Source: Heterobasidion occidentale
Lineage: Eukaryota > Basidiomycota > Agaricomycetes > Russulales > Bondarzewiaceae
Direction of reading: 5' to 3'
Assembly: GCA_039111635.1 (NCBI GenBank)
Contig: JBCAQO010000002.1
Coordinates: 682,001 to 746,000, forward strand
Length of the DNA stretch: 64,000 bases
Part shown: piece by piece, positions 1 to 10,957 of the stretch
Layout of the letters: each line of letters opens with the position of its first letter
Numbering within the stretch: position 1 is the first letter of the stretch
Position numbers and translations under genes: made by a program
Notes under the pieces: model-generated
Seen by the model: only the letters and a program-made list of their open reading frames with translations
The model's database searches: none
Told to the model about the DNA's origin: nothing

Positions 1-1809
1 GTCATCGCATGGATATGTGCAAAACTGAAGAGAAATGCGATGAATATTCGAACACGAATGAATAATCGAGATTCGTACACTGGATGGCTCGTTCATGTCG
101 ATCCAAGCGCCGTCGATATCTAAACCAGTTTCCGGGTTGTAGAACAGCTGGAATTCATTGTTCCAGTATCTGTTAAAGCAAAGCGATCATAAATACATCG
201 ACAAATTATGAAGAATGTTCTTACTCTTTGATTTGTGGGTGAAACCAATCTAAGGTGCTGATCAGAAACTCGTAAGTCAAGCAGACTTTGCGAATATCCG
301 CGTACCAGGAAATACTGTGACACCTATCGAAGGGAAAACAGGAGAGTGAGTATCGACACGATAGCAAACTCGTCAAATACTAGCCTGGCCAAACAAGCCC
401 CAAGCTGGCACTTCCATTCGGGGCCTTGATCCATACATCCAAATCAGTGCCTCTATCGTATGGGCCATAATTTTCGCCAGGTAGATAACCGACTGCAGGG
501 TCGGTCATCAAAACTGCAGAGAGGCAAACTAGTGAATTGTGTCCTCTGAATATCAGGTGAACATACGCACCAAACTTCTGATCGTGGGCATGCAGATAGT
601 CTACGATCTCTCGCATCCTTGATGTGGGGAAATAATCAGGGTCGGTTGTGAAGATTCTGCGCTTGTACATATAATCTACGGGCTGTCAAAACATGTATCG
701 GTAGAGCCAAGCTTGCTCACTGACCGATATCGGTCCACATTGCTTCAAGAGGGATGGATGCCAAAGAGTAGTTGGTGATGACGTTGGCGACGTCAACAAA
801 ATCTGAGGCAGCCAGTGTTCATGGACGTCAAGGCTTGACATCGCGGACTGAGATCGTTAATCTTCTTACCGTGATATCCAAAACGACATTGATGCAAGCC
901 AAACGACCAGTAGGGAACCTCAGCAGGAGTGCCAACCACCTGCGCGTACTGCCTCGCCACTTCCGCGGGATCAGTCGTACTCCCCGCAAGGAAGTAGAAA
1001 TCCAGAACCCCTCCAATCACGTTGTACTCGAGCGTAGTTGCCCCAGTCGCCGTCTCGTTGTTGCGGATCTTCACGTCCATCCCGTTCGAGCTCAAGAGAA
1101 ACACTGCGTGCGTCCCGGTTGGACGATGTTCGAAGTAGACGGGATGATTTCCATACAGGTTCGTGCCCACCGGGATGCCATACGCGTCGCGCGACCACAT
1201 GGTGCGCGTCGTGTTCGCCGTGTCAAGGCGGAATGGATCTGTGTGCTCGCCAAGACCATAGACATTCGCGTTCGCGGGGAGATTCGTCTTCACGCGCAGA
1301 TACTGAGGCTCAAAGATCAGAGAGTGAGACGCGGTGGAAAACAGGATTTCCTGCGTCTCGGCACGGAAGATGCTGAACGAGAACGGAGCGGCGGTGTAGT
1401 TGAACCTGATCAGCGCGTCGGAGACAGACAGGCCTTGCTGCGCCAACGGGCGCGGCAGAACGGATTCGGGAACCTCATAACGAGCCTCGGACGAATCGGT
1501 GATCTTGAGATGGATTCGCGTCTCTGGAACGGGCAACGCGTTATACCCGTAATTGGACATGACGTGTGATACAGCAGTCTTACCGGCTTCGTATGTCACT
1601 TCCAGTGACAACTTCGCCGTGTCGTTCCCAAATACGTTGCATGCTGCCCCAGCGAGGACAAGGTCAGCCGTGAGCTTCGCCCCGGTCGTCTGAACGTTGG
1701 TCGCGTTGTACCCTGGGCAACTGTCTAGAACGCGAGGATCGACATACTCCGCGCGAGTATTTGCAAGGCTGAATAGCACAGCGGCGATGACCGACCTTCG
1801 TAGATGCAT
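1..1809 (-). CDS. Glycoside hydrolase family 31 alpha-glucosidase, N-terminal half (truncated by window edge)
   Basis: Secreted retaining alpha-glucosidase of family GH31, which releases glucose from the non-reducing ends of alpha-glucans. The start at 1809 begins a signal peptide ([20 protein letters not shown]); the longer reading upstream has no ATG. The N-terminal beta-sandwich domain follows ([27 protein letters not shown]), then the barrel entry [13 protein letters not shown]. Later exons join through introns near 812-870, 671-720, 540-570, 330-380 and 175-220 and give [24 protein letters not shown] and [13 protein letters not shown]. The last visible exon contains [11 protein letters not shown], which holds the GH31 nucleophile Asp. 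The acid/base half and the C-terminus lie beyond position 1. Family assignment is firm; exact substrate (starch, maltose, isomaltose) cannot be read from this part. Confidence 0.93.
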
Positions 1810-2340
1810 TGTCGAAGAGCAGTGAAGCGGGCGCGTCGCAGGACGGTGAGGGCAAGCCGCACGAACTGAAATTGTACCCACTTCTTCTTAAGTAGCAAAA
1901 TCGCGAGCGTCAGGTGTTTTCGCATGTGACCAATGCCATAAGATCCTTAAATTCAATCCTTCATACGTTCTGGACTTCATTTCGCAAGCGCGCAGATTGC
2001 GCGCCCAACCGACCCCGTCTAAAGTGAAGGGCTCTATTTTGTCATAATGTCAGCGACCGCCCGTTCAGAAGGAAAATCACTGACGTCTAGCACACAGATG
2101 GCTATGGAACGCCGTCCACTGGATCTGAACATTTATAGATGACAATCAGGTCAAGCCATGTGACGCCAAGTGTTGATGGATGTTGTGGTTAACATAAATC
2201 TACTTGGGCAGAGCTGATGAAACCAAACACAGACATGATCATTGCTTACAACTTTACCAGGAGGCTACATACTCGTCCATATAGCGTACAACTATCAGCA
2301 CGTCGTGGGCAAACAAACCGTAGAAAGGGAATCTGAGAGT
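1810..2340. other. Intergenic region upstream of the GH31 gene
   Basis: No convincing coding region. It holds the GH31 promoter (transcribed leftward) and the 3' flank of the MDR oxidoreductase gene. No repeat or RNA gene was recognised. Confidence 0.5.
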
Positions 2341-3648
2341 TTAAGGAGAAGAGACACGAATGACGATCTTGCCAATGTGTTCGCCTCGGGATAGGTATTC
2401 GACAGCTTCAGGGAATTGGTCGAGAGGGAAGACCTTGTCGATGTATGGTCTCAGCTGCTTGGTCGCGACAAAGCGAAGGAGGTCGCTGTGCAACTGCTTC
2501 GATCCAACATTGATTCCCCTGACATCGCCCGATGGATGAGCTAGATATCAGGATGCGAAGGAAGGCAGCGCTCACCGAAGGATGGCGCCTTTTGCAAGAG
2601 CAAGGCCGGGGACATTTGGGCTTGTTGTCGGCTGACCGCCCAGGAACCCAATGCTGCTGATCGTTCCTCCGGCAGCAACGCAATTGAAGCATCTCTCGAT
2701 CTCTCGCGCACCGACATTGTCAAATATGTGGTGGACTCCCTCGCCGTCTGTGAGCTAAAATAACAACGAACATTGTGAGTAACGAGATGAGCCTCTTCGG
2801 GGCGCAAGACGAACTTCAAGAGCGATCTCATCCCAGTTGGGCTGTTTCTTGTAGTTGATGGTGTGTGTGGCACCTAGCTTCTTCGCAATCTATGTAAATT
2901 CATTAATCGGTGATAATCTTGACATACAAGGCAAAGCACTTGCCTCAAGCTTCTCGTCAGATGATGATGTGATAATTGTCTGTCCAACAACCCATGAGTA
3001 GAGCATAGAGATACGACAAGTCATATCTACCTTGGCACCAGCAGCATGAGCTAAATTAGGCCGAACATGGAGACACCGCCGGTCCCTTGCAACAATACGG
3101 TCTGTCCAGCGATAAGAGGGATCCCGCCATAGAGTGCGTTCCAAGCGGTGACGCCCGCGCATGGGATGCAGGCCGCTTCCTCCCACGTCAAATGTTTCGG
3201 AATATGCAGAAGACCGTGCTCGTCAAACGCCTCGGTATTCTTGCAGGACACCGTCAATCGGCGCGCCGAGGCCGCCTTAGAAGACAGAACGCGTGAAACC
3301 ATGGTCGAGCGTGGAATCACCGAGTAAACGCACCCTTCCAGTTGGGCTGCGGGCCAAAGAAGTGCGTCGGGTCGAAGTTGGCACTGACGCGGTCGCCGAC
3401 TTTGAAGCCCGCCACGCCCTCGCCGACAGAGACGACCTCCCCGGCCATGTCGCTCCCCGGGACGACATCAGCTTGATGGGGAAGGGATACAAACCCTTGG
3501 AGACAGCGTAGTCGCGGAAATTGAGAGACGCCGCGTGGATGCGGACTAGGACTTCGTGCGCCTTCGGGGAAGGGACGGATTCACGAAGCTTGACGTAGCC
3601 AGACGGACCCAGAGCCTCCTTCAAGCGGAAAACAGTTTGCTGAGACAT
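2341..3648 (-). CDS. Zinc-free MDR-superfamily NAD(P)-dependent alcohol dehydrogenase / quinone oxidoreductase
   Basis: Medium-chain dehydrogenase/reductase, probably cytosolic. The start is MSQQTVFRLKEALGPSGYVK at 3648; the stop is TTA (reverse TAA) at 2341-2343. The GroES-like N-terminal domain is visible (VLVRIHAASLNFRDYAVSKG, then VVPGSDMAGEVVSVGEGV in the spliced frame and GFKVGDRVSANF). The spliced C-terminal half carries the nucleotide-binding Rossmann segment VLLQGTGGVSMFGL, then IITSSSDEKLE, VHHIFDNVGAREIERC and a C-terminal GKIVIRVSSP. Short introns lie near 3300-3460, 3020-3055, 2875-2945, 2755-2830 and 2533-2577. The conserved catalytic zinc ligands of classical ADH are not apparent, so a zinc-independent quinone-reductase-like role is more likely. 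Substrate unknown. Confidence 0.88.
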
Positions 3649-4364
3649 TCGGAAGCGCACGGGAGGTTATGGACGGATAAGAATATTCGGACCTGGCGCC
3701 TCTTATAGGTGCTGGACCCCCTTCAGATGTTCAGGAACTCGATGATATCATCCCGCCGGCTAAACGAAGTTCAGCTTGGCTTGGTGGAAATTTCTCGACA
3801 TACGGGTAGCATACGGTACATACCGGAACCAGGCTAGCCATGCAAACGAGGCAAGACTTGACTCCAGCATGATGAATTATGGGTCGGAAATGCATGTTGC
3901 CTTCAAGGACGAAGCAATTTTGGAATGCAGCACAAGTACTTGAGTCGCCCTGCTTTTCGACATTCGCAAGAGCGCATGTGGGCGTGGCCGGGGCTGGCGT
4001 GGGTACAGACAGCGTGCCGCTTATGCAGCCTTCATTCAGCCACTGAGTCAGCGGACCTGCAGCGCGTGAGTTCTTCCGAAGGCGATCGAGTTCGCGATCG
4101 ACTGCTTTTCTCAAATCTCTGAAAGAATGGAGTGCGGCACGAAAAAAAAATCGTTCTAGTTTCACCACATACAGTTCAGACCTCGACACTAGCCACGATA
4201 GCCAGAATGATGGAACTTGCGGTACACTGGCTGCAGCATCGCTCATTTAGCTTCATCTCATACAATTGAAAGCCGTCGCGAGCACTGGGCCGACCGCTCG
4301 CGCCCGCACAACACACGCGAACCCTGCCCACAAACCCGCACCAACTCGCCGACACACCTACACA
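3649..4364. other. Intergenic region with one weak ORF
   Basis: A 171-codon ATG ORF lies on the minus strand at 3731-4246. It has no recognisable domain or signal peptide and reads like chance open frame with Cys scattered at the end. I do not call it a gene. The region lies between the 5' end of the MDR gene and the 3' end of the methyltransferase gene. Confidence 0.35.
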
Positions 4365-5428
4365 CTAGGCGCCTGGCGCCTGCCCCGCGTCCTCCAGAGG
4401 CTTGACCCCGCTCGCGACGAAAAAATCGACCTCCCGACCGCTACCGCGCGCCCGCGCCCGCGCCGCCGTGCGGAACGCGAACGCTTCGAGCCCCGCGCCC
4501 TCGAACGCGCCCCGCATGTCCGCCTCGCCGAGCCCCGCGGTGTGCGCGACGATGTGGTGGTACTTCTTCGGGATGACCTCGTCGGGCTCCTCGCCTGCGT
4601 CTGCGCCTGAGCCCGAACCGCCGGGGGCGGGCTTCGTGCGCTTCATGATGTCCGCGACGAGCAGGCTCCCGCCGGGCTTGAGGAAGAACGCGAGCACGCG
4701 CGTCGTCTCCGCGATATCCGCAAAATGGTGGTACGCCATCGTGCACTTCCCGCAACACGACACGACCGAAAACAAAACAAAACAAGACATATCGGCGCGC
4801 AGGTGGGAGGATCATCGAGCCCGCGTGGAACCCTAACTGAACATTACGCGCGTGACGGGGAGCGGGCGACTCACGATGACGACGTCAAAGCGCTCCCCGC
4901 CGAGCGCCGCGAGCTCGTGCGTGTCGCCGCGCCGCAGCTCCGCGCACACGGCGCGCATCTCATCGGGCGCGATCCCCTGGTTCGCGACGCGCAGGTTGTA
5001 GCGATCGACCGCGCCCTGGCTGACGTCGACGCCGACGAGCACGCGCGCGTGCGGTGCGAGCGCGCGCGAGACGAGCCCTGCGTCCGACACGACGGCGGTC
5101 AGCGCGCGCGAGGGCGGGGGCGGGGGCGGGGAGAGGCGCGCGGCGGGGACGCACCGGTTCCGCATGCGTAGTCCATGACCGTCGTCGCGTCCTCGTCAAA
5201 CGCGTACGCGGCGCGCAGGGCGCGGGCGAGACGCCGCGCGACCTCGAGGCGCATGGGCGAGTCGTCCATCGCGTTTGCATCGGCATCGAAGTGCGCTGCA
5301 TTCGCATGGACGAGGGAAGCGCCGTCCGTGTCGATGCTGTTGTGGTCGTGGTCGTGGTCGTGATGATGATGGTGATAGTGTGCGTGTCCATCGTGGTGAT
5401 CGTCGGAAACGTCGGCTAGTTCATACAT
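4365..5428 (-). CDS. Class I SAM-dependent methyltransferase with a histidine-rich N-terminus
   Basis: Predicted 285-residue protein from three exons: 5428-5155, 5077-4875 and 4745-4365. All junctions keep frame with GT...AG introns. The N-terminal ~30 residues are dominated by His and Asp (run HHHHHDHDHDH), followed by the methyltransferase core: motif I VMDYACGTG|LVSRALAP split across intron 1, the acidic motif II VLVGVDVSQGAVDRY, the post-motif segment ERFDVVI, and then CTMAYHHFADI and LKPGGSLLVADI. The C-terminus is DFFVASGVKPLEDAGQAPGA. The order of SAM-binding motifs is that of small-molecule or protein methyltransferases; the substrate is unknown. The His tract could bind metal ions (inference). 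Intron 1 is a G/C-rich tract. Confidence 0.85.
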
Positions 5429-6437
5429 GTCGGATCTCGACTGCTAGATCTCTCTGTCGAAATTGAATGATAACAGGATACTTGCACTTGAGGGAGACGC
5501 TAGGAGACGGAGACTGTTGAAAGGTGAGAACGCATCACGGAGCGCGAGGATACAAGCGATGACGTAGATCATAACGTAGACACCTGCACGGTTGTTAACT
5601 TACTGAGCGATACAGTGCCCTGTAGATTCTAACAGAGAGGACGTCCTCAGTTGCCGGCAGGTTGCGGCCCGGCTTGCTGGAGCTGACTCAGCTGAGCATC
5701 CGCCCAAAATTGGCATCATTTGGGTCAATTTCAGACCATATGTTTTGACCCCTTCCATGATGGCAACATCATCACAGCCGCCTCGCCTACTTCAACACAA
5801 AAACACAAAAATACGTACACTCAGACGACTCGGTGTCAATGCGAGTACGCGTCCAACAAAATGCCCACACGAGCAAGAGCAAGAGCAAACGCAAACGCAA
5901 AATCTATTCCAGCAGACACAAAGTATGACAATGGCAGACAATAATAACGATACAACCAGGGGACCGCCCGCGCCGCGCAAGCGCGACGCCGTGGCCCCTT
6001 CCCAGCCACCAAACGCTGCCACCGCGTGGCGGCAGCGTGGCGGGGCTCACTATCTAAGTACGAGCGCATCACGTCTCAGGCGTCATGGGGTCGTAAGCGA
6101 GCACGATCGTGGGGGAGCGCGTGCGCGCACGCGCGGGAGCCCTGCCCGCGCGCCGCGCCGCGGAAGCGCATTAAAAGCAGAAATCTTGAGAGAAAACATA
6201 AGCAAGTGGATACAATGTGCAGAGAATAGCTGGTGCGGGTGGCAGGTGGGGCGCGGGGTGGCGCGGGGGGTCAGTGAGGGAAGGAGAGAGGGCCCCTCGT
6301 GGGGTGGGGCGGGCTCGTCTAGAGTATGTAAGTTAAGTAGGGAGCGGACGGGGGCTCGTACTGGACGAGCGGCGTCAAGTGGGGGGTTGGTCAGGTTGGT
6401 CAAGTCGGTTAGTGAGTGGGGTGTGGTAGTGAGGGGA
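5429..6437. other. Intergenic region, ~1 kb, no supported gene
   Basis: Lies between two minus-strand genes and should contain the methyltransferase promoter and the 3' UTR of the PL14-like gene. Long open frames here (for example plus strand 5745-6803) have no family features and run antisense into the PL14-like gene. The stretch 5870-5910 is an imperfect GAGCAA / GCAAAC repeat. Confidence 0.5.
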
Positions 6438-7824
6438 TCAGAGCTTCTCGGTGATGGCCATCGAGAAGTCCGAGAAGTACGTGTTCTGGTCCTTGGGGGA
6501 TGCCCAGTCGGAAGTAGAGCCTGCACAGAGGAGAAAATAGCTGTCTCAGTACCCAAGTCGAACAAGAGAAAAGAGAGGAGCAACTCACCGCCGAAGAACG
6601 TCTGCATCTGGATGCCGCGCAGCCGCCCGGCGTCGCTCGCGCGCAGGATCAGGCCGTCGACCTTGACCACGCTCTCCCCGTTCGCGAACAACTCGAGCTC
6701 GCCGTTCGCCTGCCCGACGTCGTTCAGGCGCACGCGCTGGCTCACAGTCGTCCACTTGCCCGCCTCGAAGCTGAACGAGCCGCGCCCGACGGACGCGCCG
6801 TAGGTCGGGTTGCACTCCGACTTGGGCGCGACGGAGCACTGATTCTCGTTTGCGGCGAAGCGCGAGTCCGTGTAGGGTGGCAGGTAGGTGTACAGCTCGC
6901 CCTGGCCGTCCGTGCGCCACATGAGGCGCGCGGAGAAGCACGCGTCGGAGCGGCGCCCGCCGGAGCAGGAAACAGCGACGGTCGCGTCGTCACCTCCGTC
7001 TACGGAGAAAAAAAGTAGGCGAGGGGGTCAGCGTGGTGGTTCAATAAAGCGACATCACACAACGAATGATAGCACTGATAACCGAGGACGCGAATGATGC
7101 CAAGGCACTCACAGAGACCGGGGAGCTTGCCACCCTTGTTCCAGTCAAAGCCCTCCTCGAACATGACGGAGTAGCCGAAGGTGGCCTCCTTGGCCGTCGT
7201 GAGATCGACGTCAGAAGGACCGGGGGCGTAGAACGAGATGCCGCCCTTGGGCTCGTGGGTGAAGGTGTACGAGCCCTTGGGGTAGTGTGCCTGCATGGAG
7301 CGTTTGGAGTCTGGGCCGGGGGAGGTGACGTAGTTGTGGGTGAGCGCGGACAGGAGATGGTTCGGGTTGAAAGTAGAGTCGGAGAGGGAGAGAGCGCCGC
7401 TTACGCCCTGGAGGGTGGTCCAGGAGGTGGAGGGCTGGGAGATGGGGAAGAGGGCACCAAGGAGGGAGCCAGTGACGGCGTTGTTAGTGACAGAACGCGT
7501 GGCAGTAGCCTTCGCAGAGGACGCGGAGGAGGAGGGGGCAGACGAGGAGGAAGGTGCCTCTGAGGCGGACGCGGAGTGGGAGGCGGCGGCCTTGGACGAG
7601 GTCGCGGTAGGAACAGCGCTAGACGAGGACGAGGGCACTGTGGAGGAGACCGGGGTCGATGCTGCGGACGATGCTGCGGACGATGCAGACTCGACGGCAG
7701 AAAGAGCAGAAGCACGCGCATTGTGAGGACATGAACGGCGAATGTGCCCGTGACCCAGCGGGAGTGCGTTCGCGAAGGAAAAGAGAGCGACGAGGACGAG
7801 GACGAACGCGTTGAATGCGTACAT
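6438..7824 (-). CDS. Secreted polysaccharide lyase family 14-type protein with Ser/Ala-rich linker
   Basis: Start at 7824 (MYAFNAFVLVLVALFSFANA, a signal peptide). A Ser/Ala/Thr-rich linker follows (about residues 45-120), expected to be O-glycosylated. The catalytic-type jelly-roll domain then shows GYSVMFEEGFDWNKGGKLPGLYGG (spliced), CSGGRRSDACFSARLMWRTD, GELYTYLPPY, GASVGRGSFSF, WTTVSQRVRLND, and IQMQTFFGGSTSDWASP. Introns: one from GTGAGTGCC after KLPGL (ending near 6999) and one at 6521-6588. Stop 6438-6440. This domain is widespread in basidiomycetes and is annotated as PL14 (alginate/glucuronan lyase-like). Extracellular; the true polysaccharide is unknown. All visible motifs are intact. 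Confidence 0.9.
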
Positions 7825-9014
7825 GACGGTGGAAGTAGAGTGTGAGAGGGAAGGGGGAAGAAGGAAAGTGAGGAGGAGGAGACCAACGAGACGGAGAATA
7901 AAAGGGAAGAGCGAGACAAACTTCGAAGGTGGCATTGTCTCCAGTCCCACGCTGCCTCGGTCCCTTGCCGAGCTCTGCCGAGCGTCCCATTCCCTTTTCT
8001 GGCCAACTCAATGCAATTGCCCGCCTGTTTTTGCGCACCCTCCGTGTCGTCGCAGCGCTCGGAGCATCCACTTTTCGCTGAAAATGTTTCGTTCCCCCTC
8101 CTGCGCTCCAGCACACCGAAAATCGCTCGTATATTCCGAAAAATGCTGCGAAGAAGTTTCGCGCCCGCAGAGTCTAGGGCCCGGCAGAATGGAGTCGTCC
8201 GGTACACGCTGACCAGGCTCCGAGCCTCGAGGGCAAGAGGTGGGCTCCACCTCGTTCCTTATGGCATTGGAGACGACTGCCGGAGGGTATGTGCGTGGGC
8301 CTGGAAATGCTACATGCTTCTAACATGCACCTGCTATTGTTCAACGTTCCTCTGGCACCGGCAGATGGCTGAGCGCTGAATGCTTGAGGGAGCCGCGAGT
8401 GACAGTGAGGAAGGTTCGCACCATATTCGCGAGTCAGTGAGACATCCAAGTAAGAGCAGCTCAGCAGCAGCACCAGTAAGTAAAGATGGAGTGATACAGG
8501 GATCGCAACTTAGCCAAAGGAATGATCTGGGGTCTGATTCCTCCAGAGTCCCCGGCCGTTTACACAGCAGCATGCACCGTCTCAGAATTCATCTACCTTG
8601 TTCTTTCCATTTGTTCTCGAGATCACAATGAAGTTGGAAACCCATTCGAAGCTCGTATGTATTTCCTGGCATCAGGGTTCGGCCTGCACGGACAAACCCC
8701 ACTGGAATTGACTTCAACGCGCTTTGCACGATGCTCGTGGCCTGCCGCCACGACTGTACCATTCAAAAGTCTAAACGGCGTCTCCATGGCGAGAGAAATT
8801 CTTTCCTTGTCCACCTTTGAGCAGAAAACAATCATGTCCCTGCACAGAACAAACACCTCTCGACAACAAGTCGACTCATCACGTGGCGAACTTGTATTCC
8901 ACGTGTTGGCGGGGACTCATAAGTAGCAACCACGATCGTCTTGTTTAGCGCACATACACTGCACATACTCACCCACGACTCAACCCATACACTTAATAAC
9001 TGGACACCTTTCGT
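7825..9014. other. Divergent intergenic region, 1.2 kb
   Basis: Separates the starts of the leftward PL14-like gene and the rightward syntaxin gene, so it holds both promoters. ORFs at 8522-8926 and 8011-8379 lack family features or splice support. No repeat or RNA gene recognised. Confidence 0.5.
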
Positions 9015-10477
9015 ATGACAGGCGCAGACCACACCACGACGTTCCGTGGCCTAGTAGAGGCAAAACGGAAAGAGATCCCCGAGGCGAAGCGCCGGAGGCT
9101 GACCCGTCCGTCGCGACGTGTCCCGGGCGAGAGCCAGCGGGAAGGTGCGCCCCCGCTAATGCAGGAATACATGCAAGAGGCCCACAATATCGTGCGTCCC
9201 ACCCGCGCCGCCTCTGACGTGCTCCCGCCTGATGGACCCGCGCGCGCAGCTCACCCACGTCAACACGCTCTCGCGCATGCTCGCGAACATCCGCAAGCCG
9301 TATCTGGACGTGCACTCGCGGCACCCGGGCACGTCGTCGCGGACGGACGAGCGCGCGCTCGATTTTTCGGATTTGGACTCGTCGTTCCTTGACCGACGGC
9401 ATCTGACCAACGAGGAGCGGGACCAGATCGACTTGCAGGTGCGGGTGATACTGACGCGGTGCGCGGAGCGGGTGAAGAACATGGAGGCCCTGGAAAAGCG
9501 TGAGTGGCCTCTCCCTAGCAAGCCTCAAGTCCTGAAGCCACATATAACGCGGGCTGGTACATAATGCCGCACTTGACTTGCTCACCGCAGCGAGAGCAAC
9601 CTAAACCCGCGCAAAATGGCTGCTCGAATCGCACACATGCAGACACACGTTGACCTCTGTTTTTCTTGCTCCCACAGAACGCGCCGAGCTTGCAGCAAAA
9701 GAGGCGAACCCACTCTTGCGCATGCTCCCCGCGCGCCTGCGCCACGACACCTCCACCGTCGCCTCGGAGTACGTCGCTGTGCACAACGCGGCCATTACAT
9801 GGTACCTCACGCGGCGACTTGCCCAGGTCAGCCAGCAGCAGAAGGAGCTCCAGGAGGAGCGCGTGCGCCGCCATACGGAGCGCACCCGCACGCTCGGGTC
9901 GGGCGCCGCGCAGCAGGCGATGTACATGAGCGTCGGGGACTCGATGATGGCGGACAGTTATGGCGGACCGGGGAAGAGCGTTGGCGCGAGCTGGCTCCTG
10001 AGCGGCGCGTCCTCGACGCTCGCGAGCAGCTTCGCGTCCACGATTGGCGCGCCGTATTCTGCGGCCTCGTCGGTGACGGCGCTGCCGCCAGACGAGTATG
10101 GCGACCGCTACGACGATGACGATGACGACGATGACGACGATGATGACGTCGAGCTGTCTGCGTCGCAGATCCAACAGTTTGAGAGCGAGAACGCGCAGAT
10201 CCTGCGCGCGGTGGAGGACACGTACGCGTCGGTGCAGCAGGCGGAGGCGCGGCTGCTGGAGATCAGCGCGCTGCAGATGGAGCTCGTCGCGCAGCTCACG
10301 CGGCAGGCAGAGGTGACGGACAGGATCTACGAGGACGCGGTCGCGACGGGCGAGCTCGTCGAGAAGGGGAACGTGCAGCTGCGCGAGGCGCGCCGCCGCG
10401 CGCGGGACGGGCGGATGTGGATATTGCTGTTCCTCATCGGCGCAAGCTTGTCTCTACTGTTTTTGCATTATTATTAG
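9015..10477 (+). CDS. UFE1: Syntaxin-18 / Ufe1-type t-SNARE of the ER
   Basis: Qa-SNARE of the endoplasmic reticulum that receives Golgi-derived COPI vesicles. Three exons fit exactly: 9015-9191, 9250-9499 and 9678-10477. The N-terminal domain is typical of syntaxin-18 (MTGADHTTTFRGLVEAKRKE, then LTHVNTLSRMLANIRKPYLD). The SNARE helix is SASQIQQFESENAQILRAVE to VEKGNVQLREARRRARDGR, and the protein ends in a C-terminal anchor MWILLFLIGASLSLLFLHYY with no lumenal tail. A linker before the SNARE helix contains a pure run of about 13 Asp residues encoded by GAC/GAT codons (10110-10148). Family assignment rests on domain order and the N-terminal signature; the gene symbol is by orthology. Confidence 0.88.
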
Positions 10478-10957
10478 GCGCAGGCCCTTTCTTCTGCTGG
10501 TGAGCGCCCGTTTGCTGCTGCCCTTCTCTCCAGTGAAGCTTGAGGGCCCAGAGTTTGCACCGGTGCAACAAAGGTGTGTCGATTCCGTGTATGTCCAGAC
10601 CTGAGAGCTCTTTTCAGCTCTCCATTCCACACATTCGACTCCGATGAATAGTGAGTAGTCTCGGCCCTCGAATCACAGCCTTTAGGCGATGCGCGGAAAA
10701 CAGAACTGTATGTGCAGCGTCGATGACTTCGGTCACGTGATGGCCTGGACGTCACCAACTGTCTCGGGAGCGTAATGCAGCCCTTCCGCGCGACATTCGT
10801 GCAATGAAGGTATCCGAGACATTGAGGGTTTATAAGAGGTGCTTCCTGCAACGAAGAGCCATACTCGCTCTTAACCTCTAACCACAACCATCTCACATCA
10901 TAACCCCTAACTATCTGCGTTGACCGCATATTCCACATCACTTTGACTCGCTGCACC
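10478..10957. promoter_or_regulatory. 5' region of the Ran1-like kinase gene
   Basis: 480 bases between two plus-strand genes. A TATA-like element sits near 10830 (GGTTTATAAGAGG), followed by a pyrimidine/CA-rich leader (CCTCTAACCACAACCATCTC) and a good start context CACCATGA. No ORF of interest on the plus strand. Confidence 0.45.

Noticed and set aside
3731..4246. 171-codon minus-strand ORF with ATG
   Set aside because: No recognisable motif; weak composition; left as unannotated intergenic DNA.
5745..6803. 352-codon plus-strand open frame
   Set aside because: Runs antisense into the well-supported PL14-like gene and has no family features.
10943..10957. Five-codon longer start for the Ran1-like kinase
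   Set aside because: It begins at TTG; the ATG at 10958 has a good context and a normal kinase N-terminus.
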